Part shown: positions 52,192 through 63,149 of the stretch, piece after piece
Layout of the letters: each line of letters opens with the position of its first letter
How positions within the stretch are numbered: position 1 is the first letter of the stretch
From: Denitrificimonas caeni DSM 24390
GTDB taxonomy: Bacteria; Pseudomonadota; Gammaproteobacteria; Pseudomonadales; Pseudomonadaceae
Length of the DNA: 64,000 nucleotides
Direction: 5' to 3'
Assembly: GCF_000421765.1 (NCBI RefSeq)
Contig: NZ_ATXQ01000002.1
Span: 186,001-250,000, forward strand
Program-made: the position numbers and the translations under genes
Notes under the pieces: generated by a model
What the model was told of the DNA's origin: nothing
Database searches by the model: none
Seen by the model: the letters and a program-made list of their open reading frames with translations, nothing else

Positions 52192-53091
52192 TCAATACTC
52201 TTGATAACCTAATGAACGCAAGGCGCGCTCATCATCAGACCAACCACTTTTTACTTTGACCCACAAATTGAGCATGATTTTTGAGTCAAACAAAATCTCC
52301 ATATCCTTACGGGCTTCTTGGCCAATGCGCTTAATGCGCTCGCCTTTGTCACCAATAATGATTTTCTTCTGCCCATCACGCTCGACTAAAATCAGCGCAT
52401 GAATATGCAGGATGCGGCCTTCTTGCTTAAACTCTTCAATCTCGACAGTAATCTGGTATGGCAATTCCGCGCCCAATTGGCGCATGATTTTTTCCCGCAC
52501 CATCTCAGCAGCCAAGAAACGGCTAGAGCGATCGGTAATCTGATCCTCAGGGAAGAAATGCTCGCTGACCGGCAAGTACTCACTGACCAAACGCTCCAGT
52601 GTTTCAAGGTTGTGGCCATGTAAAGCAGAGACTGGAACGATTTGCGCGTTCGGCAGCTTGGTCGCCAGCCATTCTAAATGCGCTAACAGCTGACTTTTAT
52701 CTTCTAAACGGTCAGCTTTATTGACCGCGATAATCAGCGGGCAAGTCAGGTATTGAATGCGTTCAAAAACCATTTCATCTTCATCGGTCCAACGCATGCG
52801 GTCGACCACAAATATTGCCACATCAATGTCTTTCAGCGCAGTCAGCGCACTGCGATTCATAAAGCGATTAAGCGCTGTCTGACCGCCTTTGTGTAAACCA
52901 GGGGTATCAACATACACCGCTTGCACAGCACCTTCGGTTTTAATTCCGAGCATGTTGTGGCGGGTGGTTTGCGGTTTACGCGAAGTAATGGCTAGCTTTT
53001 GGCCTAAAATGTGGTTGACCAGTGTTGACTTGCCCACATTCGGGCGTCCCACTACAGCCACATAGCCACAACGTGTTTCTTCTTCAGTCAT
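52192..53091 (-). CDS. era: GTPase Era
   Basis: 299 residues. Essential GTPase that binds 16S rRNA and assists small-subunit assembly. The G-domain has GRPNVGKST (G1, about 15-23), VDTPG (G3), NKAD (G4) and SAL (G5). A KH RNA-binding domain follows with [17 protein letters not shown]. The start overlaps the stop of rnc by 8 bp, a conserved coupling. Confidence 0.97.
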   Translation of the reverse strand: MTEEETRCGYVAVVGRPNVGKSTLVNHILGQKLAITSRKPQTTRHNMLGIKTEGAVQAVYVDTPGLHKGGQTALNRFMNRSALTALKDIDVAIFVVDRMRWTDEDEMVFERIQYLTCPLIIAVNKADRLEDKSQLLAHLEWLATKLPNAQIVPVSALHGHNLETLERLVSEYLPVSEHFFPEDQITDRSSRFLAAEMVREKIMRQLGAELPYQITVEIEEFKQEGRILHIHALILVERDGQKKIIIGDKGERIKRIGQEARKDMEILFDSKIMLNLWVKVKSGWSDDERALRSLGYQEY

Positions 53092-53779
53092 GCTGATTTT
53101 TACTCTCTATACCCAGCGCTATCAGTGCTTTAGACGCTGCTACTTGCTCAGCAATACGTCGGCTTGCACCCTGCCCGTGGGTTTTTTCATTAAGTAGGCT
53201 CACCTGACACTCGACAGCAAAACTGCGGCAGTGCGGCTCACCTTGGATATCAATCACTTCGTATTGCGGCAGATCGCCACCACGTGATTGTAAAAACTCT
53301 TGTAAACGCGTTTTCGGATCTTTATTGGTATCTACCAGCGTTAATTCGGAGAAATGCTGCTCAAGCCAAGCGAGGACACGCTCACGAGCAACTTCCATGC
53401 CTGCATCTAAGTAAATCCCACCAATAATGGCCTCGGTGGTATCAGCTAGAATTGAATCACGGCGAAAACCACCGCTTTTCAACTCCCCTGAACCTAAACG
53501 CAAGTATTCTCCAAGGCCAAAGCCTCTGGCTAAAACAGCAAGAGTCTCACCTTTGACTAAACGTGAACGCAAGCGTGAAAGCTGGCCTTCTTTAGCCTGT
53601 GGAAAATGGTGAAAAAGAGCTTCGCCAGCGACAAAATTTAAAATAGCATCGCCTAAAAACTCTAAACGCTCATTGTTGCGCCCAGAAAAACTGCGGTGCG
53701 TGAGCGCTAAGGTTAACAGTCCCGCATCGCTGAAGGTGTAGCCAATTTTACGTTGTAAACTCAGTAATGGATCACTCAC
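53084..53779 (-). CDS. rnc: Ribonuclease III
   Basis: 231 residues. Cleaves double-stranded RNA in rRNA precursors and mRNAs. The signature [15 protein letters not shown] (about 36-50) has the metal-binding Glu and Asp, with the later catalytic [16 protein letters not shown] double-stranded RNA-binding domain occupies the last 70 residues. The start overlaps the DUF4845 stop by 4 bp. Confidence 0.97.
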   Translation of the reverse strand: MSDPLLSLQRKIGYTFSDAGLLTLALTHRSFSGRNNERLEFLGDAILNFVAGEALFHHFPQAKEGQLSRLRSRLVKGETLAVLARGFGLGEYLRLGSGELKSGGFRRDSILADTTEAIIGGIYLDAGMEVARERVLAWLEQHFSELTLVDTNKDPKTRLQEFLQSRGGDLPQYEVIDIQGEPHCRSFAVECQVSLLNEKTHGQGASRRIAEQVAASKALIALGIESKNQHD

Positions 53780-54159
53780 TTGGTACGCACGCGATATTCT
53801 TTATCAAAACTGACAACCAAATCGATATTCTTAATGAGCGGCTCGCGCTTTTCATATTTAAGATGGGCGATAAAGTCATTGTTATTTTTTGTCACAGTCA
53901 AAATTTCATCCATTTTCAAATCACGGATGCTATTAATTTGCATGTTTTTGCTAATATGGCCATAAAAGTCAGCAACAGTAATGATTTTATCACCAAGGGC
54001 TTTATCTTCTTCTACTGCCATAATCGCTTTTTCTAAAGCGTTATTATCCATGTAATGCGGTATCAGCTTAAATGCAGCGCTGGCAAAAAAAGCAACCAGA
54101 ACTAAAATCGCCAACCAACCGAAAAAAGACATCCCTTTTTGTTTACGGATATTGTGCAT
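53776..54159 (-). CDS. DUF4845 membrane protein
   Basis: 127 residues from the ATG at 54159 ([16 protein letters not shown]), after GAGGTTGC. The longer frame has no relatives at its start. One membrane helix ([20 protein letters not shown]) followed by a small soluble domain. It occupies the conserved place between lepB and rnc, as in Pseudomonas. Role unknown. Confidence 0.85.
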   Translation of the reverse strand: MHNIRKQKGMSFFGWLAILVLVAFFASAAFKLIPHYMDNNALEKAIMAVEEDKALGDKIITVADFYGHISKNMQINSIRDLKMDEILTVTKNNNDFIAHLKYEKREPLIKNIDLVVSFDKEYRVRTK

Positions 54160-54246
54160 TGCAACCTCGTTTCGTTTATTAATGTCAGCGCACTTTAGCC
54201 GATTCTGACTCACACAGTGTGAGTGCACAGGACACAGTTTGAGTTA

Positions 54247-55098
54247 TTAGTGGATTAAACCTACACGGCTAAGGCTTGGCAGTACACTGAACTTAGGATC
54301 GGCCCAAGTCAGCCAAATTGCAAAGGCTTTACCAACAATATACTCGTCCGGCACCATCCCTTGCAGTTCCAAAGGAATGCTTGAATCATCCCAATAACGA
54401 CTGTCTTTCGAATTGTCACGGTTATCACCCATCATAAAATAATGACCGGCTGGCACATGCCACTCGCGTGTTGGCTCTACACGGCGACGAACCTCTTTAC
54501 GAATGTAGTGCTCATGCTCACCGAGTTTTTCAGTGTACAAACGTGCGCTGCCAAGACTGCCCGGTTCATCACCTAAAAACTTTTCTTCAATCGCTTGGCC
54601 GTTGACCAGAATGCGCTTATCAGATGTATAAGTAATGGTATCGCCGGGTAAACCAACCACACGTTTAATGTAGTTAATCCGCGTGTCTTCAGGGTATTTA
54701 AACACCATGACATCGCCGCGCTTAGGGTCGCTAACTGGAATGACTTTCTTATCAATCACTGGCAAACGAATACCGTAAGAAAACTTATTAACTAAAATAA
54801 AATCGCCCACTTCAAGGGTTGGAATCATTGACCCAGACGGAATTTGGAATGGCTCAACAATAAATGAGCGCAACACCAAAACCACCGCCAGCACTGGGAA
54901 AAATGATTTACCGTACTCAATCAACAGCGGTTCTTTCTCTAAGCGCTCGCGCACTTCGGAGTTAAACGCCACTGCTTCTTTTTCGTACTGTGCGATTGCA
55001 GCACGGCGCCGAGGTGCAAAAAACAGCACATCCAGCAGCGCTAAAAAGCCAGTTACGGCAACTGCAATCACTAAGATTAATGGGAAATTTAAGTTCAT
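54247..55098 (-). CDS. lepB: Signal peptidase I
   Basis: 283 residues. Cuts signal peptides from exported proteins at the inner membrane. Two N-terminal membrane helices, then the catalytic Ser90 in IPSGSMIPTL and Lys145 in YIKRVVGLPGD, and the later GDNRDNSKDSRYWD box. It directly follows lepA (4 bp apart), as in most proteobacteria. Confidence 0.97.
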   Translation of the reverse strand: MNLNFPLILVIAVAVTGFLALLDVLFFAPRRRAAIAQYEKEAVAFNSEVRERLEKEPLLIEYGKSFFPVLAVVLVLRSFIVEPFQIPSGSMIPTLEVGDFILVNKFSYGIRLPVIDKKVIPVSDPKRGDVMVFKYPEDTRINYIKRVVGLPGDTITYTSDKRILVNGQAIEEKFLGDEPGSLGSARLYTEKLGEHEHYIRKEVRRRVEPTREWHVPAGHYFMMGDNRDNSKDSRYWDDSSIPLELQGMVPDEYIVGKAFAIWLTWADPKFSVLPSLSRVGLIH

Positions 55099-55101
55099 CG
55101 G

Positions 55102-56901
55102 TTAGTCATCCACTCTGAGCACTGCGAGGAAGGCTTCTTGTGGAATTTCCACGTTACCCACCTGCTTCATCCTTTTCTTACCGGCTTTCTGTTTTTCTAA
55201 CAGTTTGCGCTTACGGCTGACGTCACCGCCATAACACTTGGCTAAAACGTTTTTGCGCAAGGCTTTAACCGTTGTGCGCGCAACAACTTGACCACCAAGT
55301 GCTGCTTGAATTGCCACGTCGTACATCTGACGAGGAATCAATTCTTTCATTTTCTCAGTCAGTGCACGGCCTTTCGATGCGGCTTTATCACGGTGCACAA
55401 TCAGGGCTAAAGCATCAACACGCTCGCCGTTAATCAGCACATCTAAACGTGACAAGCTAGCAGCCTGGTAGCGGTCAAAGCTGTAATCTAGCGAAGCATA
55501 GCCGCGACTGACTGACTTCAGACGATCAAAGAAATCGAGAACCACTTCGTTCATCGGCAAGTCATAAATCACTTGAACTTGACTGCCTAAGAAGTGCATA
55601 TCGGTTTGTACGCCACGCTTTTCAATGCACAAGGTAATGACGTTACCCAAATGCTCTTGCGGCACAAGAATGGTTGCCTTAACAATCGGCTCACGCATTT
55701 CTTCAATCACTGATGGATCAGGCATCCGTGATGGGTTATCAACGTAAATGATATCGCCATTTTTCTTCACAACTTCAAAAATCACCGTTGGTGCCGTGGT
55801 GATTAAATCAAGATCGTATTCACGTTCCAGACGCTCTTGAATGATCTCCATGTGCAGCATGCCGAGGAAACCAATACGGAAACCAAAACCCAAAGCCTCA
55901 GAGCTTTCCGGCTCGTATTGCAAGGCAGCATCGTTGAGGGTGAGCTTTTCTAGCGCGTCACGAAAGTCTTCAAAATCATCAGAGCTGACAGGAAACAAAC
56001 CTGCGTAGACCTGAGGTTGTACACGCTTAAAACCAGGCAACATATCCACATCAGGGGTATGTGAGAGGGTTAAGGTATCACCCACTGGCGCGCCTTGAAT
56101 ATCTTTGATACCAGCAATAATAAAGCCTACTTCACCGGCTTTTAGATCAACTGTTTGCGTGTGCTTTGGATTAAATACACCAACACTATCAACTTGATGG
56201 ACACGTCCGGTTGACTTCACCAACACTTTATCGCCTTTTTTAATACGGCCATGCTTGACTCGTACTAAAGAAACAATGCCCAAATAATTATCAAACCATG
56301 AGTCAATAATCAGCGCTTGCAGCGGTGCGTCAATTTCTCCAACTGGCGGCGGAATAACTTGCACTAAACGCTCAAGCACTTCATCAACACCAAGACCGGT
56401 CTTCGCACTGCAAGTCACGGCATCGGTCGCATCAATACCAATCACATGCTCAATCTCTTCTTGCACACGAATCGGATCGGCTTGCGGCAAGTCGATTTTA
56501 TTCAGCACCGGCATCACTTCGAGACCTTGCTCGATAGCCGTATAGCAGTTAGCAACCGATTGCGCTTCCACGCCTTGGCCCGCATCAACCACTAATAAAG
56601 CACCTTCACAGGCCGCCAACGAACGACTGACTTCATAACTAAAGTCAACGTGGCCTGGCGTGTCAATAAAGTTTAGTTGGTAGATACGACCATCACGGGC
56701 GGTATAACTTAAGGTCACACTGTGTGCCTTAATGGTAATGCCCCGCTCACGCTCAAGATCCATAGAATCCAAGACCTGAGACGCCATTTCGCGCTCAGTC
56801 AAGCCACCGCACATTTGGATGAAGCGGTCGGCCAAGGTGGATTTACCATGGTCGATGTGGGCAATGATGGAAAAATTACGGATATGACTCAAGTCACTCA
56901 C
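55102..56901 (-). CDS. lepA: Elongation factor 4 (LepA)
   Basis: 599 residues. A ribosome-bound GTPase that resembles EF-G, acting in back-translocation or in ribosome biogenesis. G motifs [14 protein letters not shown] (G1), DTPGHVDF (G3) and NKIDLPQAD (G4) are intact, and the LepA-specific C-terminal domain ends [17 protein letters not shown]. First gene of the lepA-lepB-DUF4845-rnc-era-recO-pdxJ string. Confidence 0.98.
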   Translation of the reverse strand: MSDLSHIRNFSIIAHIDHGKSTLADRFIQMCGGLTEREMASQVLDSMDLERERGITIKAHSVTLSYTARDGRIYQLNFIDTPGHVDFSYEVSRSLAACEGALLVVDAGQGVEAQSVANCYTAIEQGLEVMPVLNKIDLPQADPIRVQEEIEHVIGIDATDAVTCSAKTGLGVDEVLERLVQVIPPPVGEIDAPLQALIIDSWFDNYLGIVSLVRVKHGRIKKGDKVLVKSTGRVHQVDSVGVFNPKHTQTVDLKAGEVGFIIAGIKDIQGAPVGDTLTLSHTPDVDMLPGFKRVQPQVYAGLFPVSSDDFEDFRDALEKLTLNDAALQYEPESSEALGFGFRIGFLGMLHMEIIQERLEREYDLDLITTAPTVIFEVVKKNGDIIYVDNPSRMPDPSVIEEMREPIVKATILVPQEHLGNVITLCIEKRGVQTDMHFLGSQVQVIYDLPMNEVVLDFFDRLKSVSRGYASLDYSFDRYQAASLSRLDVLINGERVDALALIVHRDKAASKGRALTEKMKELIPRQMYDVAIQAALGGQVVARTTVKALRKNVLAKCYGGDVSRKRKLLEKQKAGKKRMKQVGNVEIPQEAFLAVLRVDD

Positions 56902-57052
56902 AGAACATCACTCTACAATTAAGTCCGTCGACCGATTGCCAACAGAAAATAGCCCGAGAGTTTACCTGATTTATGCCGTGCAAGTCATCTATCACACAAG
57001 CTGCACTGAAAAAACCGCAGTAACTCATCGTTCCCAACAAATCTAAGACATT

Positions 57053-57079
57053 AAAAAAGCGACTCCATGTCGCTTTTTT
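57053..57079 (-). terminator. Terminator of the algU-mucABCD operon
   Basis: AAAAAAGCGAC and GTCGCTTTTTT form an 11-bp stem with a 5-nt loop and a natural T-run. It lies 25 bp after the mucD stop and separates this operon from lepA. Confidence 0.9.
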
Positions 57080-57104
57080 AATCTAAACCGCTGTTACTTT
57101 AAGA

Positions 57105-58544
57105 TTAATTTGCCAATTTAAAGGTAATGAAACTGGCTCGACCTTGACGCAATACGCGCATTGATAATGAACGATTGTTCGGCAGTGCTTGCGCAGTTTT
57201 GGTAAAAGTCTGTGCAGAATCGATCACTTGATTGTTTAAATGGGTAATCACATCACCAGGGCGCAAACCGATCATGGCAGCTGGGCCATCCTGCACGTCT
57301 TGAATAACCACACCACCTTGCAAATCAATGGCTTTTTTCTGCTCTGCAGTTAAATCCACCACTGTCATACCTAAGCGATTGCTTTGACTGGCCGCACCTT
57401 CTGTACCAGCCAGAGACATTTCTTCGCCATCATTCGGCAATGCACCCACTTTAACTTTTAAAGTTTTGCGCGAGCCTTCACGCATCACCACTAAGTTAGC
57501 AGTCTGTCCAGATTTAAGTATTCCAACCAAATGCGGCAAATCAGCAGACATCACCACGGGGTGATCATTAATACTTAAAATCACATCACCAACTTGCAAG
57601 CCACCCTTATCAGCGGGACCCTTTTCAAGCACCTGCGCAACTAAGGCACCAGCTGGTTTATCAAGACCGAAAGACTCGGCAAGGTCTTTATTCACCTCTT
57701 GGATCACCACCCCTAACCAGCCTCGATCAACTTTACCGCTAGCTTTAAGTTGATCAGAAACGTCTAAAGCAACCTCCATAGGAATGGCAAAAGATAGCCC
57801 CATAAAGCCACCCGAACGGGTAAAGATCTGCGAGTTAATACCGATCACTTCGCCTTTTAGATTAAACAGCGGGCCGCCTGAGTTGCCAGGGTTAATCGCC
57901 ACATCTGTTTGGATAAACGGCACATAGTTATCGTTAGGTAAGCTGCGACCTTTGGCTGAAACAATACCAGCGGTCACAGAGTGATCAAAGCCAAACGGCG
58001 AACCAATTGCTAACACCCACTCACCGACTTTAAGATCATTCGATTTACCAAGTTTAACTGTTGGTAAGTTTTTACCTGGAATTTTTAGTAGTGCCACATC
58101 GGTACGCGGATCTGCGCCAACCAACTTCGCCACTAACTCACTGCGATCAGACAGACGCACAATAATTTCATCGGCATCAGCAATCACATGATTATTGGTC
58201 AACACATAACCATCAGAGGAAATAATAAAGCCCGAACCTAATGACTGCGCTTCACGTTGCTGGCCTTTCTGAGAGCCTTGCGGTGCACGCGGCATCGGCA
58301 AACTGCGTTCAAAAAACTCACGAAAGATAGGCGGCAAACCTTCAAGATCAGGAATAGCATAGCCACCACCAGCAACAGCCTGTCTTTGCGGCATATTTTG
58401 TCGTGTACTAATGTTAACCACCGCGGGTGCCGACTGCTCAACCAAGTCAGTAAAATCGGGCAATTGTGCTTGTGCTGCAGGCGCTAGAAGCACCATCACA
58501 GCCAAGCATGCAGTCATAAATAAGGATGTTTTTCTCTGCGGCAT
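57105..58544 (-). CDS. mucD: Periplasmic serine protease MucD (DegP-like)
   Basis: 479 residues from the ATG at 58544 (MPQRKTSLFM), which gives a proper signal peptide. A trypsin-like domain has the catalytic triad His119 (TNNHV), Asp149 (RTDVALL) and Ser222 (PGNSGGP), followed by two PDZ domains. It removes misfolded envelope proteins and dampens AlgU signalling in P. aeruginosa. Last gene of the operon. Confidence 0.96.
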   Translation of the reverse strand: MPQRKTSLFMTACLAVMVLLAPAAQAQLPDFTDLVEQSAPAVVNISTRQNMPQRQAVAGGGYAIPDLEGLPPIFREFFERSLPMPRAPQGSQKGQQREAQSLGSGFIISSDGYVLTNNHVIADADEIIVRLSDRSELVAKLVGADPRTDVALLKIPGKNLPTVKLGKSNDLKVGEWVLAIGSPFGFDHSVTAGIVSAKGRSLPNDNYVPFIQTDVAINPGNSGGPLFNLKGEVIGINSQIFTRSGGFMGLSFAIPMEVALDVSDQLKASGKVDRGWLGVVIQEVNKDLAESFGLDKPAGALVAQVLEKGPADKGGLQVGDVILSINDHPVVMSADLPHLVGILKSGQTANLVVMREGSRKTLKVKVGALPNDGEEMSLAGTEGAASQSNRLGMTVVDLTAEQKKAIDLQGGVVIQDVQDGPAAMIGLRPGDVITHLNNQVIDSAQTFTKTAQALPNNRSLSMRVLRQGRASFITFKLAN

Positions 58545-58570
58545 AATACTCTCCATTATTTTAATCAAAC

Positions 58571-59023
58571 TTAAAGCGCAGGGCTGACGGCAATTTGTCG
58601 ACACAGCACAACCGGCTGAATCGCTGCAGCATCAATATAACGATCACTGTAATAGCGTACCCACAGCGCGCCTGCAAGAAACCCTAGCACTGCAGCAAAA
58701 ATAATCCATGGTTCCGAAGCATTCAAGGCATTGACCCCGAGCGCACTGATAAACATCGCAAGCAGCGGCAACATATAAACGAGAAAAGCGCTGCGCACCA
58801 GCAACTCTTCCGGCATACCCAAGGTGACTTGATCACCTTCACGCAGCAGCAAATCTGTACTGATTTTAATCAAGTGTGGTTTTTTATCTGACGCGAGACT
58901 GGTCATTAAGCCTTGGCCGCAAGTCATTCGTGCAGAGCAACTGCCGCAGGTGGTTTTACGTTGCGTTGCCACCCAAACAGCGTCGGGCTCAACAGTTACA
59001 ACAACACCTGCCTCCTCAATCAT
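58571..59023 (-). CDS. mucC: MucC/RseC-family protein
   Basis: 150 residues from the ATG at 59023 (MIEEAGVVVTVEPDAVWV); the longer frame overlaps mucB without need. An N-terminal cysteine cluster (CGSCSARMTCGQG) and two membrane helices (FLVYMLPLLAMFISALGVNAL; IIFAAVLGFLAGALWV) define the RseC family. It modulates AlgU/SigmaE signalling and, in some bacteria, SoxR reduction. Its start overlaps the mucB stop. Confidence 0.92.
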   Translation of the reverse strand: MIEEAGVVVTVEPDAVWVATQRKTTCGSCSARMTCGQGLMTSLASDKKPHLIKISTDLLLREGDQVTLGMPEELLVRSAFLVYMLPLLAMFISALGVNALNASEPWIIFAAVLGFLAGALWVRYYSDRYIDAAAIQPVVLCRQIAVSPAL

Positions 59024-59993
59024 CGCTAGGTTCCTGACCTGCTTGCATCGACACAGCAATTCGCTCGGCGGTGCCTAACGGGATTTCACCCACTACAGTC
59101 ACCATCACTTGCTGTTGATCTACAGTGACCTTCCTAGAGACGACTGAGGTCGGCCCCAATAAACGTCGACCACCTTCTGCAATCAGGCTATCAATACGTT
59201 CGTAAAAAATTGAGAAGTGCGCTAAACCGTCAGAGTAAACCTGAGTGAGAACATTAGTTTCACTGTCTTCTGAAGGACGATAGTGACTATTAATCAAGCT
59301 AAAGCCCGGCGGTACCCAGCTCACCGACCAATCAACATCAAGCTCAGCATCTGGCATCACTGCTACTGTTGAAACAGTCTGACAATCTGCACTAGGCGTC
59401 ATCGCAGGGCTTTTTGAAACCAGCAGATTATTATCACTGTCAGCCTGAAACTGAACAAACTGGAACCTCTCCAGCAGCTGTCCTTGCTCGTTAAGTAATA
59501 GGGTTTTTAATGGAATCGCAGTGGTTTCATCAATATGCAATTCAACGGGGTAGCGATGCTGGTCACGTGGCGCAAACAATAAGACAACGGTATCACGCCC
59601 TGCCACTCTAGACTGGCCTAGCTCGCGAACCTCATAACTTGCTTCTAACTCTTTAAGGTTAAAAGCCTGCACTGGCCAGACATCAGCGGATGACAGAGCG
59701 TTAGCAATGACACCACTCATACAGATCACTTGGCCATCAACACGGACGACTTCATGAGCCGGTCCATTAAGTTGTAAAAAACGCTCAACAATCGCTTTAT
59801 CTGCATTCACTCTCCGCCAAATTTGGTGGGTAGAAAATGCACCTTTGCGCTCATACACAAAGGCACCTTGATAGCCTTGCGTATCCTGCGCCACTTGCAA
59901 ACGCTGCAGCCATTGACTAGCCGGTTGTGCAGCGGCAACGCTAGTCAATACTGCAAATAGAGCCATGCCAGAAGATAAAGCTTTTAATCGCAT
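59016..59993 (-). CDS. mucB: Periplasmic regulator MucB (RseB)
   Basis: 325 residues. A signal peptide (MRLKALSSGMALFAVLTSVA) precedes the RseB N-terminal lipid-sensing-like domain (YQGAFVYERKGAFSTHQIWRR) and C-terminal MucB/RseB domain (VSWVPPGFSLINSHYRPS). It binds MucA in the periplasm and shields it from proteolysis until envelope stress. Located 3 bp after mucA. Confidence 0.95.
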   Translation of the reverse strand: MRLKALSSGMALFAVLTSVAAAQPASQWLQRLQVAQDTQGYQGAFVYERKGAFSTHQIWRRVNADKAIVERFLQLNGPAHEVVRVDGQVICMSGVIANALSSADVWPVQAFNLKELEASYEVRELGQSRVAGRDTVVLLFAPRDQHRYPVELHIDETTAIPLKTLLLNEQGQLLERFQFVQFQADSDNNLLVSKSPAMTPSADCQTVSTVAVMPDAELDVDWSVSWVPPGFSLINSHYRPSEDSETNVLTQVYSDGLAHFSIFYERIDSLIAEGGRRLLGPTSVVSRKVTVDQQQVMVTVVGEIPLGTAERIAVSMQAGQEPSDD

Positions 59994-59996
59994 GCG

Positions 59997-60608
59997 TTAT
60001 TGACCTTCCAAACTCGCAGCACGTGCATAAGGCAGGCCACTTTCAGTTTTGTTAACACTGCTTTGCTGTGCATGCTGGCGTAGATAACTTGGTAGGCGAC
60101 GCTCATACCATGATTCTTGGCCCGCTACCGTTTCAGCGACTGGCGCACTCTGGCCTTGAGCATTATAACTGGCCAAAACAACCGAGCCTTGCGCCTGCGC
60201 GGTTGCCGGTAAGCGCTGTTCGCTTTGCGCAACTAAAGCATCTTGCGGGAGCGCATCTTGATTGTAGAAACGCACGCCACCTAAAACAGCTAAAGTCACG
60301 GATGCGGCAACCGCAACCCGGCCAAGCCAAGCCATAGAGCCTGCCTTACGCGGCACAATAATTTCCGTATCTGCTACTGGAGCCGCGAGGGCTGGCTCAG
60401 CATCAATGGCGGCCATAATTTGCCCTGACAAATCTATTGGAGCAAATACTGCCTCGTTGTGCATGGCTGCACGGGCTACCTGATAACGCGTCCATGCAGC
60501 ACGTAACTCTGGCTCATCAGAGGCTTTAAGAACTCGATGCAACTCTAACTCATCGGCCTCATTATCCATGAGCGCAGAGAGTGATTGCTGAAGGACTTGC
60601 TGGTTCAT
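59997..60608 (-). CDS. mucA: Anti-sigma factor MucA (RseA)
   Basis: 203 residues from the ATG at 60608 (MNQQVLQQSLSALMDNEADELE), which has GAGGAA upstream. The cytoplasmic N-terminal domain binds and holds AlgU. A membrane helix (about residues 90-112, WLGRVAVAASVTLAVLGGV) leads to a periplasmic tail that MucB binds. Full length, slightly longer than the P. aeruginosa protein, with no mucoid-type truncation. Confidence 0.94.
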   Translation of the reverse strand: MNQQVLQQSLSALMDNEADELELHRVLKASDEPELRAAWTRYQVARAAMHNEAVFAPIDLSGQIMAAIDAEPALAAPVADTEIIVPRKAGSMAWLGRVAVAASVTLAVLGGVRFYNQDALPQDALVAQSEQRLPATAQAQGSVVLASYNAQGQSAPVAETVAGQESWYERRLPSYLRQHAQQSSVNKTESGLPYARAASLEGQ

Positions 60609-60641
60609 ATCTAGGTTCCTCAATTGGTTTGGCGTTGCGCA

Positions 60642-61220
60642 CTAAGCGTCTTGCAACAAAGGGCGCAAGGCTTTATCAACAGCTTCACGTGCCCGAAAAA
60701 TGCGCGAACGCACTGTACCTACGGGACACTGCATCACAGTCGCAATGTCCTCATAACTAAGACCATCAAATTCTCGTAAAGTTAGCGCTGAACGCAAATC
60801 TTCTGGTAATTGTTTAATGCTTTCTTGCACCGTGGCATCAATTTCATCACGCAACATTAAGCGCTCAGGAGACGCCATATCTTTTAGAGCATGATCGCCA
60901 TCATAAAATTCCGCATCACCGGAATCGACATCACTGCTTGGGGGACGACGATTGCGTGAGACCAAATAATTTTTTGCGGTATTAATCGCAATACGGTACA
61001 GCCACGTATAAAAGGCGCTATCACCACGGAAATTAGCAAGAGCACGGTACGCCTTAATAAAGGCTTCTTGGGTCACATCCTGAGCTTCGTGCGGATCATG
61101 CACAAACCTAACCACCAACCCCATAATGCGATGCTGATACTTTAAAACCAACAAATCGAAAGCACGCTTATCCCCTGCTTGCACGCGCTCTACTAACGTC
61201 TGATCATCATCTGGCGTCAT
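60642..61220 (-). CDS. algU: Extracytoplasmic-function sigma factor AlgU (RpoE)
   Basis: 192 residues. Directs transcription of envelope-stress and, in P. aeruginosa, alginate genes. Region 2 is FDLLVLKYQHRIMGLVVRFV and DVTQEAFIKAYRAL; region 4 is LTLREFDGLSYEDIATVMQCPVGTVRSRIFRAREAV. First gene of algU-mucABCD, divergent from nadB, with an AlgU-like promoter about 200 bp upstream that suggests autoregulation. Confidence 0.97.
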   Translation of the reverse strand: MTPDDDQTLVERVQAGDKRAFDLLVLKYQHRIMGLVVRFVHDPHEAQDVTQEAFIKAYRALANFRGDSAFYTWLYRIAINTAKNYLVSRNRRPPSSDVDSGDAEFYDGDHALKDMASPERLMLRDEIDATVQESIKQLPEDLRSALTLREFDGLSYEDIATVMQCPVGTVRSRIFRAREAVDKALRPLLQDA

Positions 61221-61420
61221 GTGTGACCCTCAGCGCGTAATCAATCCACGCTGTATTTTTAAACCGCTCAGCACAACTCATTTGCGCCATAAAAATTCTC
61301 TCCACATTGAACGGCCACAAAAACATAGCTGGTGTCGAAGATCAGACTCACCACAGCCATGCACGGCCTTTACTGTAACGTTTTCTTGGCTCATACGCGT
61401 TGTTTAATGAAATACGCCAC

Positions 61421-61450
61421 TATTGAGCCACCCTTTCCTATTAAAGTTCC
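61421..61450 (-). promoter_or_regulatory. Candidate AlgU/SigmaE-type promoter of the algU operon
   Basis: On the minus strand GGAACTT (61444-61450) is a perfect -35 box for AlgU/SigmaE. After 16 bp comes CTCAATA (61421-61427), a partial match to the -10 box TCTGA/TCAAA. It would start transcription about 195 bp before algU, consistent with an autoregulated long leader. Confidence 0.5.
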
Positions 61451-61532
61451 CCGCATTTGTAAGTATTTTGCCAAGCAATCCAGCGCTATACTAGCCAGCG
61501 CCTTCATCTCGGACTTAAAGCGGATCCTCATA

Positions 61533-63149
61533 ATGAGCCAATATTACCAGTATGACGTATTAATCATCGGCAGTGGAGCCGCAGGTTTAACCACCGCATT
61601 GACCCTGCCTAGCCATTTGCGTATTGCCGTACTGAGTAAGGGCGACCTCTCCAGCGGCTCCACGTATTGGGCGCAAGGCGGTGTAGCTGGAGTGCTCGAT
61701 GACACTGACACGGTCGAATCGCACGTCCATGACACACTGATTGCCGGCGCCGGCTTATGCCGTGAAGACGCCGTACGTTTTACTGTTGAGAACAGTCGCA
61801 GCGCCATTGACTGGCTGATTGAGCAAGGCGTGCCCTTTACTCGTAACGATGATACGGATGAAGATACATCGCACTTCAATTACCATTTGACCCGTGAAGG
61901 GGGGCACAGTCATCGACGCATTATTCATGCCGCCGATGCAACTGGCGCCGCTATTTTCACGACTTTATTAGAGCGCGCACGCCAACGCAGTAATATTGAT
62001 TTGATTGAACAGCAAGTAGCCGTCGATCTAATTACTGCCAGCAAAATCGGCCGCCAAGGCAATGAGTGCTTGGGGGCTTATGTGCTAGACCGTGAAACTG
62101 ATGAAGTGGATACCTATGCCGCACGCTTTGTCGTCCTCGCCACTGGTGGTGCAGCCAAAGTGTATTTGTATACCAGTAACCCTGACAGCGCCTGTGGTGA
62201 TGGTATTGCCATGGCTTGGCGCGCTGGATGCAGCGTTGGCAATTTAGAATTCAATCAGTTTCACCCCACTTGCTTATACCATCCGCAAGCGAAAAACTTT
62301 TTAATCACCGAGGCCTTGCGTGGTGAAGGCGCACATCTAAAGCTGCCAAACGGTGAGCGCTTTATGACGCGCTTTGATGAACGTCTCGAACTGGCACCGC
62401 GTGATATCGTGGCCCGTGCCATTGACCACGAAATGAAGCGCTTAGGTATTGATTGTGTGTATTTGGACATCAGCCACAAATCCGCTGCTTTCATCCAAGA
62501 ACACTTCCCCACGGTCTATGAGCGTTGCTTGGCCTTTGGTATTGATATTACCCAGCAGCCTATTCCTGTCGTACCGGCAGCCCATTACACTTGTGGCGGC
62601 GTAGTTGTCGATCAACACGGCCACACTGATATTGCTAATTTATATGCCATTGGCGAGACCAGTTTTACTGGCCTGCACGGTGCCAACCGCATGGCCAGCA
62701 ACTCATTACTGGAGTGTTTTGTCTATGCCCGTTCGGCGGCTGCAGATATAAGTTGTCAAGTAGCGCACGTAAACCTCCCTGATCAGCTCCCGCACTGGGA
62801 TGCAAGTCTGGTCACAGACTCTGATGAAGACGTGATTATCGCCCACAATTGGGATGAGCTTAGACGCTTTATGTGGGACTACGTGGGCATTGTGCGTACC
62901 AATAAGCGCTTATTGCGCGCACAGCACCGAGTACGTCTGCTACTGAGCGAAATTGATGAGTTCTATAGTAATTATCGTGTCAGTCGCGATTTAATTGAAC
63001 TGCGTAATCTTGCTCTGGTGGCGGATCTGATTATTCGCTCAGCCATGCTGCGTAAAGAAAGCCGTGGCCTACATTACACGTTGGACTACCCAGAGCTTGC
63101 AGAATTAGCTGAGGATACTATCTTACGGCCCGCCAGCGTTGACGGCTGA
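61533..63149 (+). CDS. nadB: L-aspartate oxidase
   Basis: 538 residues from the ATG at 61533 ([19 protein letters not shown]). The open frame extends to 61332 but those residues are unlike the family. A flavoenzyme that oxidises aspartate to iminoaspartate, the first step of NAD synthesis. The FAD motif GSGAAGL is at the start, and [16 protein letters not shown] and [15 protein letters not shown] are typical. Its 3' end overlaps the convergent ygfX gene by 32 bp. Confidence 0.96.
   Translation: MSQYYQYDVLIIGSGAAGLTTALTLPSHLRIAVLSKGDLSSGSTYWAQGGVAGVLDDTDTVESHVHDTLIAGAGLCREDAVRFTVENSRSAIDWLIEQGVPFTRNDDTDEDTSHFNYHLTREGGHSHRRIIHAADATGAAIFTTLLERARQRSNIDLIEQQVAVDLITASKIGRQGNECLGAYVLDRETDEVDTYAARFVVLATGGAAKVYLYTSNPDSACGDGIAMAWRAGCSVGNLEFNQFHPTCLYHPQAKNFLITEALRGEGAHLKLPNGERFMTRFDERLELAPRDIVARAIDHEMKRLGIDCVYLDISHKSAAFIQEHFPTVYERCLAFGIDITQQPIPVVPAAHYTCGGVVVDQHGHTDIANLYAIGETSFTGLHGANRMASNSLLECFVYARSAAADISCQVAHVNLPDQLPHWDASLVTDSDEDVIIAHNWDELRRFMWDYVGIVRTNKRLLRAQHRVRLLLSEIDEFYSNYRVSRDLIELRNLALVADLIIRSAMLRKESRGLHYTLDYPELAELAEDTILRPASVDG

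Noticed and set aside
61332-61532. 67-codon N-terminal extension of nadB
   Set aside because: Family alignment begins at [15 protein letters not shown]; the upstream part overlaps the algU promoter region and has no ribosome site.
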